Assembly: GCF_021347895.1 (NCBI RefSeq)
Contig: NC_067122.1
Coordinates: 13,939,983 to 14,003,982, forward strand
Length of the DNA stretch: 64,000 nucleotides
Source: Acanthochromis polyacanthus
Taxonomy: Eukaryota; Chordata; Actinopteri; Pomacentridae
Direction: 5' to 3'
The notes beneath the pieces were generated by a model. The model was not told the origin of the DNA, searched no databases, and was given only the letters and a program-made list of their open reading frames with translations. The translations under genes were made by a program, and so were the position numbers. Positions 63,885 to 64,000 of the stretch are shown here, piece after piece; the first letter of the stretch is position 1, and every line of letters starts with the position of its first letter.

Positions 63885-64000
63885 TAATCTCTACTGCAAG
63901 ACATTGCCAAAGAGGCTACAAACGACTATGCTTCCATGTTGATGTTAGCAGGTATTATATTAACTTTGTTATCTTAGTTTAGCATTTTAGCATGCTAGCA
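63885..64000 (+). repeat. Common fish repeat fragment, cut by window end
   Basis: GCTACAAACGACTATGCTTC, GTTGATGTTAGCAGGTATTA, ATCTTAGTTTAGCATTTTAG and CATGCTAGCA follow a repeat I remember from many teleost sequences (TTAGCATGCTAACA-type). Left boundary uncertain; the right part lies outside the window. Confidence 0.6.

Noticed and set aside
1..64000. CRISPR array, operon, phage or other prokaryote-like defence system
   Set aside because: No regularly spaced direct repeats, no dense coding and no prokaryotic gene layout are present. The repeats are those of a teleost genome.

Overview
The window looks like noncoding DNA from a ray-finned fish, most likely a percomorph teleost. It could be intergenic or a very long intron. 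It is AT-rich, has many microsatellites and mononucleotide runs, and shows no gene with recognisable protein domains. The organism call rests on the repeats. They include a tRNA-derived SINE with a DANA/Mermaid/HE1-like centre and a GATG-type tail, two degenerate Tc1/mariner transposons, and several nonautonomous repeats that I know from memory as common in teleosts. I could not run any database search, so all family names come from pattern memory.

Layout. 1-15.4 kb: noncoding, simple repeats, one or two stretches that look like conserved noncoding DNA. 15.49-16.42 kb: Tc1/mariner relic on the minus strand with a broken transposase. 19.7 kb: retroelement-tail-like fragment. 25.48-25.87 kb: full-length SINE with a 13 bp target-site duplication. 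26.14-26.51 and 43.77-44.06 kb: two copies of one unclassified interspersed repeat. 31.40-31.61 kb: the only stretch that resembles a coding exon (minus strand), unidentified. 33.97-34.07 kb: compound GGAT/GA/GAAA microsatellite. 39.58-39.92 kb: MITE-like foldback repeat, with a second partial copy at 59.43-59.59 kb. 44.82-45.23 kb: second, different Tc1/mariner relic (plus strand), followed at 45.65-46.05 kb by an old copy of a foldback repeat. A much longer copy of that foldback repeat lies at 63.12-63.85 kb and carries a CpG-dense tandem duplication. 51.9-53.1 kb: patchwork of a 5'-truncated SINE tail and possible hAT-like ends. 63.9 kb to the end: start of another common fish repeat, cut by the window edge.

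Between these lie long unique stretches. Several have TAATTA-, octamer- or E-box-like clusters and short perfect palindromes, as developmental enhancers often do. They are listed as weak candidates, because alignment to other fish would be needed to support them. No tRNA, rRNA, CRISPR array, operon or prokaryote-like system is visible. The most unusual object is the CpG-rich tandem cassette inside the 63 kb foldback element.
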